From: Aplectana chamaeleonis | Taxonomy: Eukaryota > Nematoda > Chromadorea > Rhabditida > Cosmocercidae | Assembly: GCA_029168955.1 (NCBI GenBank) | Contig: JAPDOI010000886.1 | Coordinates: 124,001-188,000, forward strand | Length of the DNA stretch: 64,000 nt | Direction of reading: 5' to 3' | In this document: one piece after another, positions 1 to 11,190 of the stretch | Position numbering within the stretch: the stretch's first letter is position 1 | Layout of the letters: every line of letters begins with the position of its first letter | Made by a program: the position numbers and the translations under genes | The notes under the pieces: model-generated | Databases searched by the model: none | Seen by the model: the letters and a program-made list of their open reading frames with translations, nothing else | What the model was told of the DNA's origin: nothing

Positions 1-370
1 GTCAATGACAGGTAAATCATCATTAAAGGCACTCACTCTGAGAGTTTTAGCCGAGAAATAGCACAACAGGCTCCACAACGGTTCTTGATGTGCTATTTCT
101 CGAATATTTCTCAATTGTTTCTTGATTATCAGGCGGCTAAGATCATGTTGTTCACGAAATAGCCTAGAAGTAGCCTAGCAATAACCGAGAAATAGCCAAG
201 ACGTGACAGGCACACCAACACGCGACGCGGCCTCTCCCGGCTCGCGGAACAGCCGCCTTTGCCCCCTGCAGCTCGGCGAGGCCTCCTGGTGCTAGGCGGG
301 TCCAAGTACCGTAAACTTGGGTAGTTGAACCGACCGCGGTGTCGACATCCAAATCATGCCTCAGGAATGC
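1..370. other. Repeat-derived sequence, no gene recognised
   Basis: The first 200 bases repeat short phrases such as GAGAAATAGC and its complement. Positions 200-345 are GC-rich and resemble 26810-26985 (shared words around GCACGCGACGCG and GCTCGCCGAG). I see no open reading frame with coding character. It is probably an old dispersed repeat. Confidence 0.4.
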
Positions 371-380
371 GTCGTGTGCA

Positions 381-610
381 GTTCAACTCCGCATTGCTGT
401 TCAGTCCAGTAAAGTGCACGCCGATTGCAGAAGCGTGCTGCGGCGCGGTTGCGAGGAACCTCAGACAGAGATGTAGGGTCACCCGGGCGGTTTTGCCTTT
501 GATGCCCATGTGATCCCACATCCCTGTCTGAGGGTACTCGCAACCGCGCCGCAGCACACTTTCGCAATCGGCGTGCGCATTGCGGACTGAACGGCAATGC
601 GGAGTTGAAC
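381..610. repeat. Foldback (inverted) repeat with ~90-bp arms
   Basis: The left arm begins GTTCAACTCCGCATTGC at 381 and the complementary right arm ends at 610. The inner parts also pair: about 420-470 (GCCGATTGCAGAAGCGTGCT) with about 524-577. The spacer is about 50 bp. Arm-loop-arm structure of this size is typical of a non-autonomous DNA element, but I could not define a target-site duplication. Confidence 0.7.
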
Positions 611-888
611 TGTACATCCCTTGAAGAGCATTATTTGGCGTCCATTTCGCGGTGAACACTTTTTGGCGGTTATTTCTAGGCTATTGCGCGGCAACCAGCT
701 TCTTCCCGACCATTTTCCGGCCATCACGCCGAAAGCAGGCATTTCTTGGCTATCTATTGGCTATTGATCGGCTATTGATCGGGTGAATTTCTCAGAGAAC
801 GCCAGCCAGTACGTCAGCACAGTAGGGGTCGCTTCCCTCGTTGTCAGCAGCTGCTGCTGACAGCGAAGGTTTGCACTCGATCTTTTAT

Positions 889-1022
889 CGCGAACCCTAA
901 CACCTACTCAGTACTTCGGTACAATAGGGGTTGCTGCTGACAGCGATGGTTTGCACTCGATCTTTGCCCTGGGATGCAACCCCTATTGTGCCAAAGTACT
1001 GAGTAGGTGAGCAGGGTTCGCG
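889..1022. repeat. Foldback repeat
   Basis: CCTACTCAGTACTTCGGTAC near 903 is matched by its near-complement near 990-1008, and flanking CGCGAACCCT and AGGGTTCGCG also pair. The phrase TGCTGACAGCGAAGGTTTGC at about 853-872 recurs at 933-952 as a direct repeat, so the unit looks like a small rearranged foldback element. No coding content. Confidence 0.65.
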
Positions 1023-1244
1023 ATAAAATCTTTTGCTGAGTTCTCTTCATGAGAATGCAGGTTTCACCAACACAAAAGTGAGAAAAGTGAAAAGTTGCAG
1101 GAGAAACGCACAGAAACAGCTTAGAACAGCATTGGTGGGTGTGCGCACGCCCAAGTAACATGATTCATATAAGTGCTGGTTTTTTTGTTTCGCAAACTTC
1201 ATGCTTTTGCGGAAGCAGCAAATGCCGCGCAATATCAGTAGAAA

Positions 1245-1745
1245 AATGAGAAATTGTGGTGAGCGCGAAGCGCTCACCAGATTTGGCTTTGATTCGCCAT
1301 CGCGCAACCCCCTGATCTCAGTATCAGGGTCCAGAGTAAACGTAGGAAGACCGCTCTTTTTGCATTTAATACACTTTAGGAGGCTAAATAACTGTTCAAA
1401 AATTGGTCCGGAATGGTTACCTGAGATTCGAGAAAAATTGTCAAAACCACGTCATTTTGGTCGAAAAAAGGGTTCATCTCCTTTTTTTTCAGTTGGCGTA
1501 CACGATCTTGTTGGAACACTTAACGTTGAGCTAAGAAGCTCATTTTTGGCCAGAAAGTTGGTTATGATTGCACCTAGCTCCTGTCAAAATTTGAAGTTGG
1601 TAGCTCAATTTTTGTGGAACCTCAAAATTGAGGGTCAGGAAAGTCAAAAACACGTAAGCATGTTATTATAAACCATCCGACGTTTACTCATCCGTAAAAA
1701 TGAACTAATGAAATAAACACCGTTACTGATAGGCTTTTGCTCAGG
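1245..1745. repeat. Dispersed ~500-bp repeat, copy 1
   Basis: This stretch aligns by eye with 9188-9690. Shared landmarks are a GAGCGC hairpin followed by ACCAGATTTGGCTT, then GGAATGGTT-CCTGAGA, then GGCGT-CA-GATCTTGT, then a CCGTAAAAA-TG-AACTAAT-AAA block. A 156-codon frame (1201-1671) is open across it, but the second copy has stops in the equivalent frame, so I regard it as non-coding. It abuts the minisatellite on its right side. Confidence 0.6.
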
Positions 1746-1810
1746 ATTGAACGCGCCCTGAAACGGGGCAACGCTTCAATCAATGCGGCGGGATCTCGGA
1801 AGTACTTTTT

Positions 1811-4447
1811 GGAACGCCGCACGGTGTGAATCAGAAGTGGGCCACAGAACGCCGTAGAAAGTGTGAGGGACCCAAATAACAGTGCACCGGGCGCCGTAGA
1901 AACTGTGTGGGACCCAAGTGAGAGTGCGCAGGACGCCGTAGAAAGTGTGTAGGACCCAAATAACAGTGCACCGGGCGCCGTAGAAACTGTGTGGGACCCA
2001 AGTGAGAGTGCGCAGGACGCCGTAGAAAGTGTGTGGGACCGGAATGAGAGTGCGCAGAACGCCGTAGAAAGTGTGTGGGACCCAGATAACAGTGCGCCGG
2101 ACGCCGTAGAAAGTGTGCGGGACCCAAATGAGTGTGCGCAGAACGAAGTAGAAAGTGAGTGGGACCTAAATAACAGTACGTCGGACGCCGTAGAAAGTGT
2201 GGGACCCAAATGAGTGTGCGCAGAACGCCGTAGAAAGTGTGTAGGACCCAAATAACAGTGCACCGGGCGCCGTAGAAACTGTGTGGGACCCAAGTGAGAG
2301 TGCGCAGGACGCCGTAGAAAGTGTGTGGGACCCGAATGAGAATGCGCAGAACGCCGTAGAAAGTGTGTGGGACCCAGATAACAGTGCGCCGGACGCCGTA
2401 GAAAGTGTGCGGGACCCAAATGAGTGTGCGCAGAACGAAGTAGAAAGTGAGTGGGACCTAAATAACAGTACGTCGGACGCCGTAGAAAGTGTGGGACCCA
2501 AATGAGTGTGCGCAGGACGCCGTAGAAAGTGTGTGGGACCCAAGTGAGAGTGCGCAGGACGCCGTAGAAAGTGTGTGGGACCCGAATGAGAGTGCGCAGA
2601 ACGCCGTAGAAAGTGTGTGGGACCCGAATGAGAGTGCGCAGAACGCCGTAGAAAGTGTGTGGGACCCAGATAACAGTACGCCGGACGCCGTAGAAAGTGT
2701 ACGGGACCCAAATGAGTGTGCGCAGAACGCCGTAGAAAGTGTGTGGGATCCAAATAACAGTGCGCCGGACGCCTTAGAAAGTGTGCGGGACCCAAATGAG
2801 AGTGCGCAGGACGCCGTAGAAAGTGTGTGGGACCCAAATAACAGTGCGTCGGACGCCGTAGAAAGTGTGGGACCCAAATGAGTGTGCGCAGGACGCCGTA
2901 GAAAGTGTGCGGGACCCAAGTGAGTGTGCGCAGGACGCCGTAGAAAGTGTGTGGGACCCAAATGGGTGCGCGCAGAACGCCGTAGAAAGTGTGTGGGACC
3001 CAAATAACAGTGCGCCGGACGCCGTAGAAACTGTGTGGGACCCAAATGAGAGTGCGCAGGACGCCGTAGAAAGTGTGTGGGACCCAAATGAGAGTGCGCA
3101 GAACGCCGTAGAAATTGTGTGGGACCCAAATAACAGTGCGCCGGACGCCGTAGAAAGTGTGCGGGACCCAAATGAGAGTGCGCAGGACGCCGTAGAAAGT
3201 GTGTGGAACCCAAATGAGAGTGCGCAGAACGCTGTAGAAAGTGTGTGGGACCCAGATAACAGTACGCCGGACGCCGTAGAAAGTGTGCGGGACCCAAATG
3301 AGTGTGCGCAGAACGCCGTAGAAAGTGTGTGGGACCCAAATAACAGTGCGCCGGACGCCGTAGAAACTGTGTGGGACTCAAGTGAGAGTGCGCAGGACGC
3401 CGTAGAAAGTGTGTGGGACCCAAATGAGAGTGCGCAGAACGCCGTAGAAATTGTGTGGGACTCAAATAACAGTGCGCCGGACGCCGTAGAAAGTGTGCGG
3501 GACCCAAATGAGTGTGCGCAGAACGCCGTAGAAAGTGTGTGGGACCCAAATAACAGTGCGCCGGACGCCGTAGAAACTGTGTGGGACCCAACTGAGAGTG
3601 CGCAGGACGCCGTAGAAAGTGTGTGGGACCCAAATGAGAGTGCGCAGAACGCCGTAGAAATTGTGTGGAACTCAAATAACAGTGCGCCGGACGCCGTAGA
3701 AAGTGTGCGGGACCCAACTGAGAGTGCGCAGGACGCCGTAGAAAGTGTGTGGGACCCAAATGAGAGTGCGCAGGATGCCGTAGAAAGTGTGTGTGATCCA
3801 AATAACAGTGCGCCGGACGCCTCAGAAAGTGTGTGGGACCCAAATAACGGTGCGCCGGACGCCGTAGAAAGTGTGGGGGACCCAAATGAGAGTGCGCTGG
3901 ACGCCGTAGAAACTGTGTGGGACCCAAATGAGAGTGCGCAGGACGCCGTAGAAAGTGTGTGGGGCCCAAATAACAGTGCGCCGGACGCCTCAGAAAGTGT
4001 GTGGGACCCAAATAACGGTGCGCCGGACGCCGTAGAAAGTGTGCGGGACCCAAATGAGAGTGCGCAGGACGCCGTAGAAAGTGTGTGGGACCCAAATAAC
4101 AGTGCGTCGGACGCCGTAGAAAGTGTGTGGGACCCAATTAAGAGTTCGCAGGACGCCGTAGAAATTGTGCGGGACCCAAACGGGTGTGCGCAGAACGTCG
4201 TAGAAAGTGTGTGGGAGCCAAATAACAGTGCGTCGGACGCCGTAGAAAGTGTGTGGGACCCAAATAAGAGTGCGCAGGACGCCGTAGAAAGTGTGTGGGA
4301 CCCAAATGACAGTGCGCCGGACGCCCCAGAAAGTGTGTGGGACCCAAATAGCAGTGCGTCGGACGCCGTGGAAAGTGTTCGGGACCCAAATGGGTGTGCG
4401 AAGAACGCCGTAGAAAGTGTGCAGGACATCACTGGGAGCGTGCAGGA
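1811..4447. repeat. 42-bp minisatellite array, about 62 units
   Basis: The unit is GTGTGGGACCC-AAATGAGAGTGCGCAGGACGCC-GTAGAAA with local variants (AATAACAGTGCGCCG is a second common form). Because 42 is a multiple of three, long frames stay open on both strands: plus-strand 2865-4484 (539 codons of a 14-residue repeat of the type VWDPNESAQDAVES) and minus-strand frames of 559 and 572 codons. Units at about 2205, 2497 and 2873 are 2 bp short, which breaks the plus frame. The first two define a 292-bp higher-order repeat (7 units minus 2 bp). The last units near 4420-4447 decay. Most differences between units change the encoded residue, which argues against selection on a protein. Confidence 0.95.
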
Positions 4448-4543
4448 AATAGAAGGGGGCAGGGCATCAGTGGGTTTGCTTTGAATTAACACTACCAGGC
4501 ATAAACCATGTTAGAAAGGAAACCTTCAGGAAAAATAAATGAA

Positions 4544-5852
4544 ATTCCTGAAAGTTTAGGTTCCTGGCAAAAGTAAAGATTTGGCATGGCCATTTTTTTT
4601 CGAAAAATTAGAAATATACTCAGCTAAAAGGGGAAGGTAAAGAAAAATGAAAAAAGTTTTGAAATATTCCTGAGAACGATTTGGCGTAGAATAACTTGAT
4701 TTTTGGGAAATGTAGTGGAATAGTTGAAAGCATGATTTGGCAGTCGAGTTTGAACCAACTATTTATAAGAGTTGTGCAAAATGAGAGATAGCATTGTATA
4801 AGCTTATCCGTAGAACATATCGAAGCAAAATCACGCGTGATATGGCTAGCAGTAAACGCTCGTTCGGGAGCTGGAATGCCGCGATCTATTAAAGGCAGCA
4901 TACACGCTCACAAACATGGCTGAGATAACAGCATAAATAGGACCGCCTGGCCCCTACCATGTCGTCAACGGCGTTTGAAGCGCTGAAAAGCATCCAGGTT
5001 GACAGAATTCGAGCATTCCCGTCTCAAAAGCCTGTGGAACCCCACCCCTACGAATAACAGAATGAAGAGTGGAGCATGTGAAAGCATTAGATAACTTAGA
5101 GTGATAGCACTATCAAATGAGAGTCTACGAGAGAAACGGCTTGATTCACCTGAATATAACATGCCTGTTTACCGATGAAATGCTCCATTTTATAAGCCAG
5201 CCAAAATAGAGCGGCATCCTTGAAAGTGGATGGAAATTAATCGGTATGTAAACAAGTTATAATCAGATAAATCAAGCTGTTTCTCTCGTAGACTCTCATT
5301 TGATGGTGCTATCACGCTAAATTATCAAATGCTTGCACATGCCTCACTCTTCATTCTGTTATTCGTAGGGGTGGGGTTCCACAGGCTTTCGAGACGGGAA
5401 TGCTCGAATTCTGTCAACCTGGATGGTTTTCAGCGCTTCAAACGCCGTTGACGACATGGTAGGGGCCAGGCGGTCCTATTTATGCTGTTATCTCAGCCTT
5501 GTTTGTGAGCGTGTATGCTGCCTTTAAGTAAAGTGAGATCAACTGTTTGTTCCATATCACGCGTGATTTTGCTCTGATATGTTCTACGGATAAGCTTATA
5601 CAATGCGATCTCTCATTTTGCACAACTCTTATAAATAGTTGGTTCAAACTCGACTGCCAAATCGTGCTTTCAACTATTTCACTACATTTCCCAAAAATCA
5701 AGTTATTCTACGCCAAATCGTTCTCAGGAATATTTCAAAACTTTTTTCATTTTTCTTTACCTTTCCCTTTTAACTGAGTATATTTCTAATTTTTCGAAGA
5801 AAATGGCCATGCCAAATCTTTACTTTTGCCAGGAACCTAAACTTTCAGGAAT
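4544..5852. mobile_element. Foldback element (family F) carrying a nested MITE
   Basis: The left arm starts ATTCCTGAAAGTTTAGG at 4544 and the right arm ends with its complement at 5852. Pairing continues inward with few mismatches to about 4888 and 5528. The centre is occupied by a separate TTAA-flanked element (4893-5523). Removing that leaves a ~670-bp foldback. A diverged relative of the same arms is at 9825-11190, also with a foreign element at its centre. No transposase is encoded. Confidence 0.85.
4893..5523. mobile_element. TTAA-flanked MITE (AGGCAGCATACAC family), nested
   Basis: The termini are AGGCAGCATACACGCTC at 4893 and its complement ending at 5523, with TTAA at 4889-4892 and again at 5524-5527. 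The whole unit is a near-palindrome: for example 5020-5160 pairs with 5255-5400. It belongs to the same terminal family as 54644-55103. TTAA duplications are known for the piggyBac and Kolobok groups. Which of these supplied the transposase cannot be told here. Confidence 0.85.
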
Positions 5853-6224
5853 CATATGTTTGATACCGTTACCGAGCATCTGATCTCTCATTTTTCTATT
5901 GATAAGCCGCGGCATTTGCCGACTTCGCAAAAGTATGAATAGGGGGTAACAGCAAGGCGGAAGACGGCACAACAAACATACATAGAAATTTAGTTAATTG
6001 TGGGCAAGGTGACAACCAGCCATATTTTGTTCCTGAGCGTTTTTCCTCTGAGTTTTCACCTATTTTCACTTTTGTGATGATCATGTCTACCTTCTCATGA
6101 GGATACCATAACAACCGTTTCTTATGGCGAACCCTACCTTTAGCAGCAATCGCACAATTGAACACAAATAAGAGCAAAACCACATAAACGACCAGAACGC
6201 ACTGTCTAACAGACCTAGTTTTCG

Positions 6225-6345
6225 ATGATTTTTGCTGATTTTTTTTCTGATTTTTGAAAGGTTTTCAGAAAACAGAAATCAGAAAACAGAAAGGCCAAAA
6301 AGGCCAGAAAACAGAAATCAGAAAACAGAAATTTCCGCACACCCC
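6225..6345. repeat. Low-complexity CAGAAAT/CAGAAAAC repeat with hAT-like end
   Basis: CAGAAATCAGAAAACAGAAA is repeated twice and partly inverted against the T-rich left side (CTGATTTTTG). It finishes TTTCCGCACACCCCT, which resembles the complement of a CAGGGGTG-type hAT terminus. The other end and any target duplication were not found, so the class is uncertain. Confidence 0.4.
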
Positions 6346-6349
6346 TCAT

Positions 6350-6440
6350 CAGGGCCCGGGCTGTGCGTAACTGGATTTTGTAATTTCGTAAATCGTAAAT
6401 CGTAATTTTCCAAATTAATTCGTAATTGTGACTGATAATT
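6350..6440. repeat. CGTAAATCGTAA repeat, related to 32505-32590
   Basis: GGGCTGTGCGTAACTGG is followed by TTTTGTAAT-TCGTAAATCGTAAATCGTAA. The same order occurs at about 32505-32590 (CAGGGCTGCGCATGACTG, then the CGTAAATCGTAA run). The start CAGGGCTGCGC in the second copy looks like a hAT-type terminus. Only one end is recognisable in each. Confidence 0.45.
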
Positions 6441-7149
6441 AGTACTAAGCCCACACACAACCCAAACCTCATTCGATGTGTAAACACCTAAGCATTCCAG
6501 CTGAGGTGTTTCCATATCGGAGAAGGTTTGAGATTGTGTTTCAAAATAACACTGTTTTGAGCAGTACATGAAAAAATCAGTATACATACGCGAGATATAA
6601 ACGACTTCAATAGACAAAATTGAAACGCCAAGCCTAATCAAATACAAAACCTGTGCCATGTTTTGCAGAACATTAAAATACGAAAACATAGCGAATCACC
6701 GCTTCACCAAGCACTGCTCAATAATGGGAGCCAAGGAGGGCAACACTGTGATGAGAGAAAATAGCGTTTCGATAGTTTCAAACTCAATCTTTCAAGGGAA
6801 GGATAATCGGGCAATATGGCCATACCAAAGGGTTAAACATGCTACTGCAAAACCACTTCTTGACACAGAAATCAAGTCTGCCCTCCACGTTTGTGAAGCG
6901 TTACTCTGAACGGAGTTATATGCATTCCTCCCCATAAACATAATTTTTTTTGGGGTGAAAACAACGGTTCGAGAGGTGAAGGTTTTTCAGAATTCTGGAT
7001 TGCAAAAAGGTGAAGGTTCTCTATAAATCTGTGATTTTGAAAATAAACTATTTTGAAAAATGTTTCTTTTGTTTTTCGAATTTGACTGAATTCTCAATTT
7101 CAAAAACATTTAATAATCTTTTCGAAAAGTTGAAACTGTGCTGCCATCC

Positions 7150-7550
7150 TTTTTTGTAAAATTGTTCCGAGCTGATACTGTTGACGTTGACTGCAGCTTT
7201 GCACGAGGTGGTATCAGGCTTCATTCGACGGTTTCGCTTTCTTCATATTCTGAAAGAGCCAAATCCAGTTATAAAAATGCACGATCAAACACCGTAGCGG
7301 TTGACTCTCTTCAAAAATTCGACTCCCAAATTTCCAAACTCATATAATATCAGTTTGAAAATTCGGATTCGAAATCCCGCAGAGAGTTTACCTTTATGAT
7401 GTTTGATCGCATATTGTCACAACTGCATTTAGCTCTTTCAGAATCTGAAGAAGGCCAAACCGTCGAAACGTTAATTGAATGAATACCATCTCGTGCAAAG
7501 CTGCAGTCAACGTCGACAATATTGAACTAATGCCGAGGTTCAAGGAGAGT
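7150..7550. repeat. Inverted pair of Penelope-like 3' tails
   Basis: Positions 7430-7545 contain GGCTCTTTCAG-like sequence, CTGAAGAAGGCC, GAAACG and CTCGTGCAAAGCTGCAGTC. This is the same order as the sequence downstream of the GIY-YIG fragment at 36570-36660. Positions 7160-7270 are the reverse complement of the same block, and the centre (about 7340-7365) is a small palindrome. This looks like two Penelope-like element tails fused head to head, with no coding sequence left. Confidence 0.6.
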
Positions 7551-7960
7551 CGGTAACTGTTTGGAACTGACTCTTGGATTCACCACTTTTCCTCTTGCAG
7601 CTAATTGCCTTCGGGGATGTACATCTGCCAGAAGTTGTTTCGGAAATCCCCATGAACCTCTTTGTCGAATAGTGTTTTCAGGTCAGAGAAATATTTTCCC
7701 GGTCCTTCAGCAAATTCCAATTCACGAAATACCAGTTTTTTGCTTGTAACTTTTGAACCGCTGAAGATGGATGCGTGGTGAAGATTGTTTTCGAAATCTC
7801 CGTGAACTTGTAGAATTGAGTGCACATTGGGTTTCAACCTTTATTTTTCTATTGAGCCAGTCAGATATTTAGAGCCGACGAACCTCATATTTAATTTCTA
7901 TATCGAGGTTGAATTTCTGTCCGCAGTTGCAGACGACCGCTTCTGCAGCTTGCAGCTTAA

Positions 7961-8445
7961 AGGCAGTGTCCACGATAAAAATCGCTTGTCTACTCTTCCG
8001 CCTATATTGAGGACGGTCCCATGCTGATTCCAATGATGTTTGTGGAATCGTACAAGGCCTTCTAGCAACGGAGTTATGGTCCCTCAAAAACTGAGCAAGG
8101 AAAAATGGTGGGCGAGTTGTCCGAGGCTTGTAACTTCCGTCTTTTGCAGCCGATGTATGTGAGCTGACCTGAGTAAAGAGAGAAGTTGGGAATGAAGAGA
8201 AGAACGGGGCTATTGATCAGAAACCATCGCCCATCTCACAATCTCGAGCATTCATTTGTTCACGTCGGTGGACGTGGAAACTGCGTCTGGGGTGTGACGA
8301 GCTGACGGGTGTCCAACTTTGGGACCGTAAGGGACCGTTCCGAGCTCCTTTTCCTTAGTTTTTTCAACGTTAGGGTTGCGCTAGGCCCCGCAGCTGCCGA
8401 TCTACACCAAAAAAACAGACATGGTCTTTATTGTGGACATTGCCT
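7961..8445. mobile_element. TTAA-flanked MITE, family A, copy 1
   Basis: It begins AGGCAGTGTCCACGATAAAA at 7961 and ends with the complementary AT-TGTGGACATTGCCT at 8445. TTAA is at 7957-7960 and 8446-8449. The interior (GTGGGCGAGTTGTCCGAGG, CATCGCCCATCTCA) matches 23318-23806 in reverse orientation, and more distantly 53920-54230. The right-hand TTAA is shared with the next element. Confidence 0.85.
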
Positions 8446-9187
8446 TTAAAGGCAGTGGTCACGATTATCGGAAAAACTATAAAAATCAGCTCAGATCAAA
8501 AACAGCTAAAAAACTATGAAGGAAGCGCGGTGAAAAACGGGCCAGAATTAGAGTTATTAAGACCCTAAACTTCCAGTTCGTGCACACGTGCACAGAAAGA
8601 TCACAGTCTCATGTCAAGCAGTCGAAAATCATCGACACTCAGAGGAAGAAATAAATGCAATTTACCTAATAAAACGAATGAACAACGAAAGCAACCTTTT
8701 CAGTCAATGTTTTTGACTAGATGTGTACATAAATCCGAAGGTTCATTGATCGAAATTCGATTTCAAGCCAGCTGATGTTCTTGATATTAGAGATCATCGA
8801 TGCCGATCAGGGATGAGCGGAATTCCGCGTTTCGCGTTCCGAAACCCGCAGTTTCGCGCGTTTTTGACCTTCCGCGTTCCGCCTTCCGAAAACCGAAGAA
8901 GGTGCTGCGGAACGCGGAAAATGCGGAACAAAATATGGCGACTTTGTCATCACTGAGAATTTCCCTGATGATTTTTCTGCACTGATTTGAATAATTTGAC
9001 ATCACATCAAATCTTCAATTTTTTTTCCTCTCCTACCTCGTCATGACAGAATGTTATTCTGATGAAAATTATTATCAGGTTTTGAAGACCGGTCGAAACT
9101 ACCAAATTACAGCTGATCTGGGCGTCGTATTTCCAAAATTTTTCTGACGCTTTACTAGTTTAGTGATTTCTTTCTACGTTCCATGTA

Positions 9188-9690
9188 TGAAAATTGTGTT
9201 GAGCGCTAAGCGTGTACCAGATTTGGCTTCAACTCGCACTTGCGCAACCCTGCGATTCCGGAAACAACGTTTGGTGTAATTGTGTAGAAGCGATTTTCCT
9301 TCCATTGCCCTTACCATTACCACCTAGAAGTGGTCTGGAATGGTTTCCTGAGAATCGAAAAGCATGAAAAAAAAGCCGCTCGATTTTGGTGTTAATTTTC
9401 TTTTATTCTGAGATGGCGTTCAAGATCTTGTGAGATCACTTCTCGATGGGACAAGAAGCCTTCTCTCCGATAGTGGGCTAGAAATGGCTGCAGCTGCATA
9501 TCTTCTATTCCAATTTAGAGAATTTGGAGTTGATTGCTCAAATTTAGCGGCACTTCAAAACTGAGGCCGAAGACATTCAGAAACATATAAGCATGTTATT
9601 ATGAGCCACCCGACGCTCCCTCGCCCGTAAAAAATGGAAACTAATAAAAACCAGCACCGTTACTGATGGGGTTTCGCCCGGGATTGTGCC
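9188..9690. repeat. Dispersed ~500-bp repeat, copy 2
   Basis: This is a diverged match to 1245-1745, in the same orientation. It starts right after subterminal hAT sequence (9010-9187) that is also present, inverted, at 28240-28400. It is therefore either part of the hAT-like element or inserted next to that segment. Stops interrupt all frames of appreciable length. Confidence 0.55.
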
Positions 9691-9824
9691 TTTTTGAGAC
9701 AGTGTTACGCTCGAAGACTCACCGAAGGTAAAAGCTGTCAGAGGTTTTGCCTCTCTCAAAATTGAATCTCTCAGCAAAAGTCAAATCAGAAAGCGATTCT
9801 TCGAAAGAAATACTGGTAGTTCCC

Positions 9825-11190
9825 AGAGTGTTGGCCCTCTGGCGAAAGAAGTGACTTGGCATGTCATATTTGCGAAGAATCAGAGGTCAAAAATGCCTTG
9901 AAATATTTTACAAAATGTCTTGGCGCACGATATTCTGAAGTAACAAACCACCTGGGAAATGTCGTGAAAGGATTGAAAACACTAATTGATGGCCAATCAT
10001 CGATCACTTTTCGAAAGTAAAAGACGAAAAATAGGATTTTACAAGCTTCTCCGTTGCATTTAATAAAACAAAATAAAAGGTGCTATTAAACTACAATACC
10101 CGCGCTAAGTTTTGTAAAAACGGGGAGCACTAGCGAAACTTTGCGAAAAAAGGCAAAAAAGCGTCCAATGCTCATAACTTTTTCGAATAAAGGCGTTTTT
10201 GTATTCTGAAAACGCTGTCATAATCACAGCTCAAATTCCTACCTAATAATGTGCATTTTGGGCCGAAGTTCCCTAAAATCGCTTTGTTTTCGAGTAAAAT
10301 TGTTTTTGCAATCGTTTCTCAAAAGCGTCGCGCTTGGTGAAACTTTGATTAGTAATTGTACAAGTAATAGCAGAACAATCTCTATGTATTCTTTGTGAGT
10401 TATATGAAAAGGGGGGGGGGTAATTTCGAGATTCGTGCAGGTTTACTTCTTGAAAAATCTGACTTCTGTAGCGAAGGCTCCAGACCGATAAATGAAGGCG
10501 ATCAAAAATTCAACCTGCACAGATCTTACGATTGCTCCACTTTCATCTTATTTACGAAGAAAACATATAGATTGCTCTCCTATTACTTGTGCAATTACTA
10601 CTCGAAGTTGCACCGCACATTGCCGCACGCGACGTTTTTGAGAAACGACCGCAAAAGCAGTTTTACTGAACAACAAAGCGATTCCAGGGGAGTTCGGTCC
10701 ACAAAGCAATTTATTGGGTAGGAATTCGAGCTGTGAATACGATAGCGTTTTCTGAAACGTTCTCGTTCAAAAAGTTACTTGCATCGGACGTTTTTTTTTT
10801 TTTGCAAAATTGGGAAATGCTCCCCGTTTTTACAAAACTTAGCGCGGATACTGTATGTAATGAAACATATTCCTTGTTATTGTTCGGCAGTCATCACTGG
10901 TGAAGCTGGGAAACCGCAGCGCTCCAATCCATATCGTGCTTGATTTTGCTTTGATAAGTCTGTATTTACTTATCGATAATTGGTCCATGGTTGACCACTC
11001 AAACGCATTTGTAATCGTTCCACTACATTTCCCAGTTCCTTGTTTACGCTAGGTTATTGTGAGCCAAATAGTTTTTATAAGTGTTCCAGGACATTTTTTG
11101 ACTCCTTTGACCTCTAATTTCTCGTAAATATGACATTACCAAACCACTAATTTTGCCAGAGAGCTAAATTATCGAAAATTCTCTACTGTT
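9825..11190. mobile_element. Foldback element (family F), diverged copy with nested foldback
   Basis: Arms at about 9825-10060 and 10960-11190 pair imperfectly: CCTGGGAAATGT near 9952 against ACATTTCCCAG near 11023, and AAAATGCC-TTGAAATATTT against its complement. The right arm also resembles 5640-5850 of the family F copy at 4544-5852. A second foldback (10100-10847) occupies its centre. Confidence 0.65.
10100..10847. mobile_element. Foldback element with CCGCGCTAAG ends
   Basis: The termini CCGCGCTAAGTTTTGTAAAA and the exact complement ending at 10847 are flanked by ATAC on both sides (10096-10099 and 10848-10851), a possible 4-bp target duplication. Arms of about 350 bp pair with moderate divergence. 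They meet at a G-run (about 10410). No coding sequence is credible. Confidence 0.75.

Noticed and set aside
1201..1671. 156-codon plus-strand frame as a gene
   Set aside because: It lies in a dispersed repeat whose second copy (9188-9690) has stops in the equivalent frame.
2458..4492. Very long open frames (539-572 codons) on both strands in the 42-bp array as repeat-protein genes
   Set aside because: The period is divisible by three, so openness is automatic. Frames are open on both strands at once, units vary mostly at residue-changing sites, and short units shift the frame.
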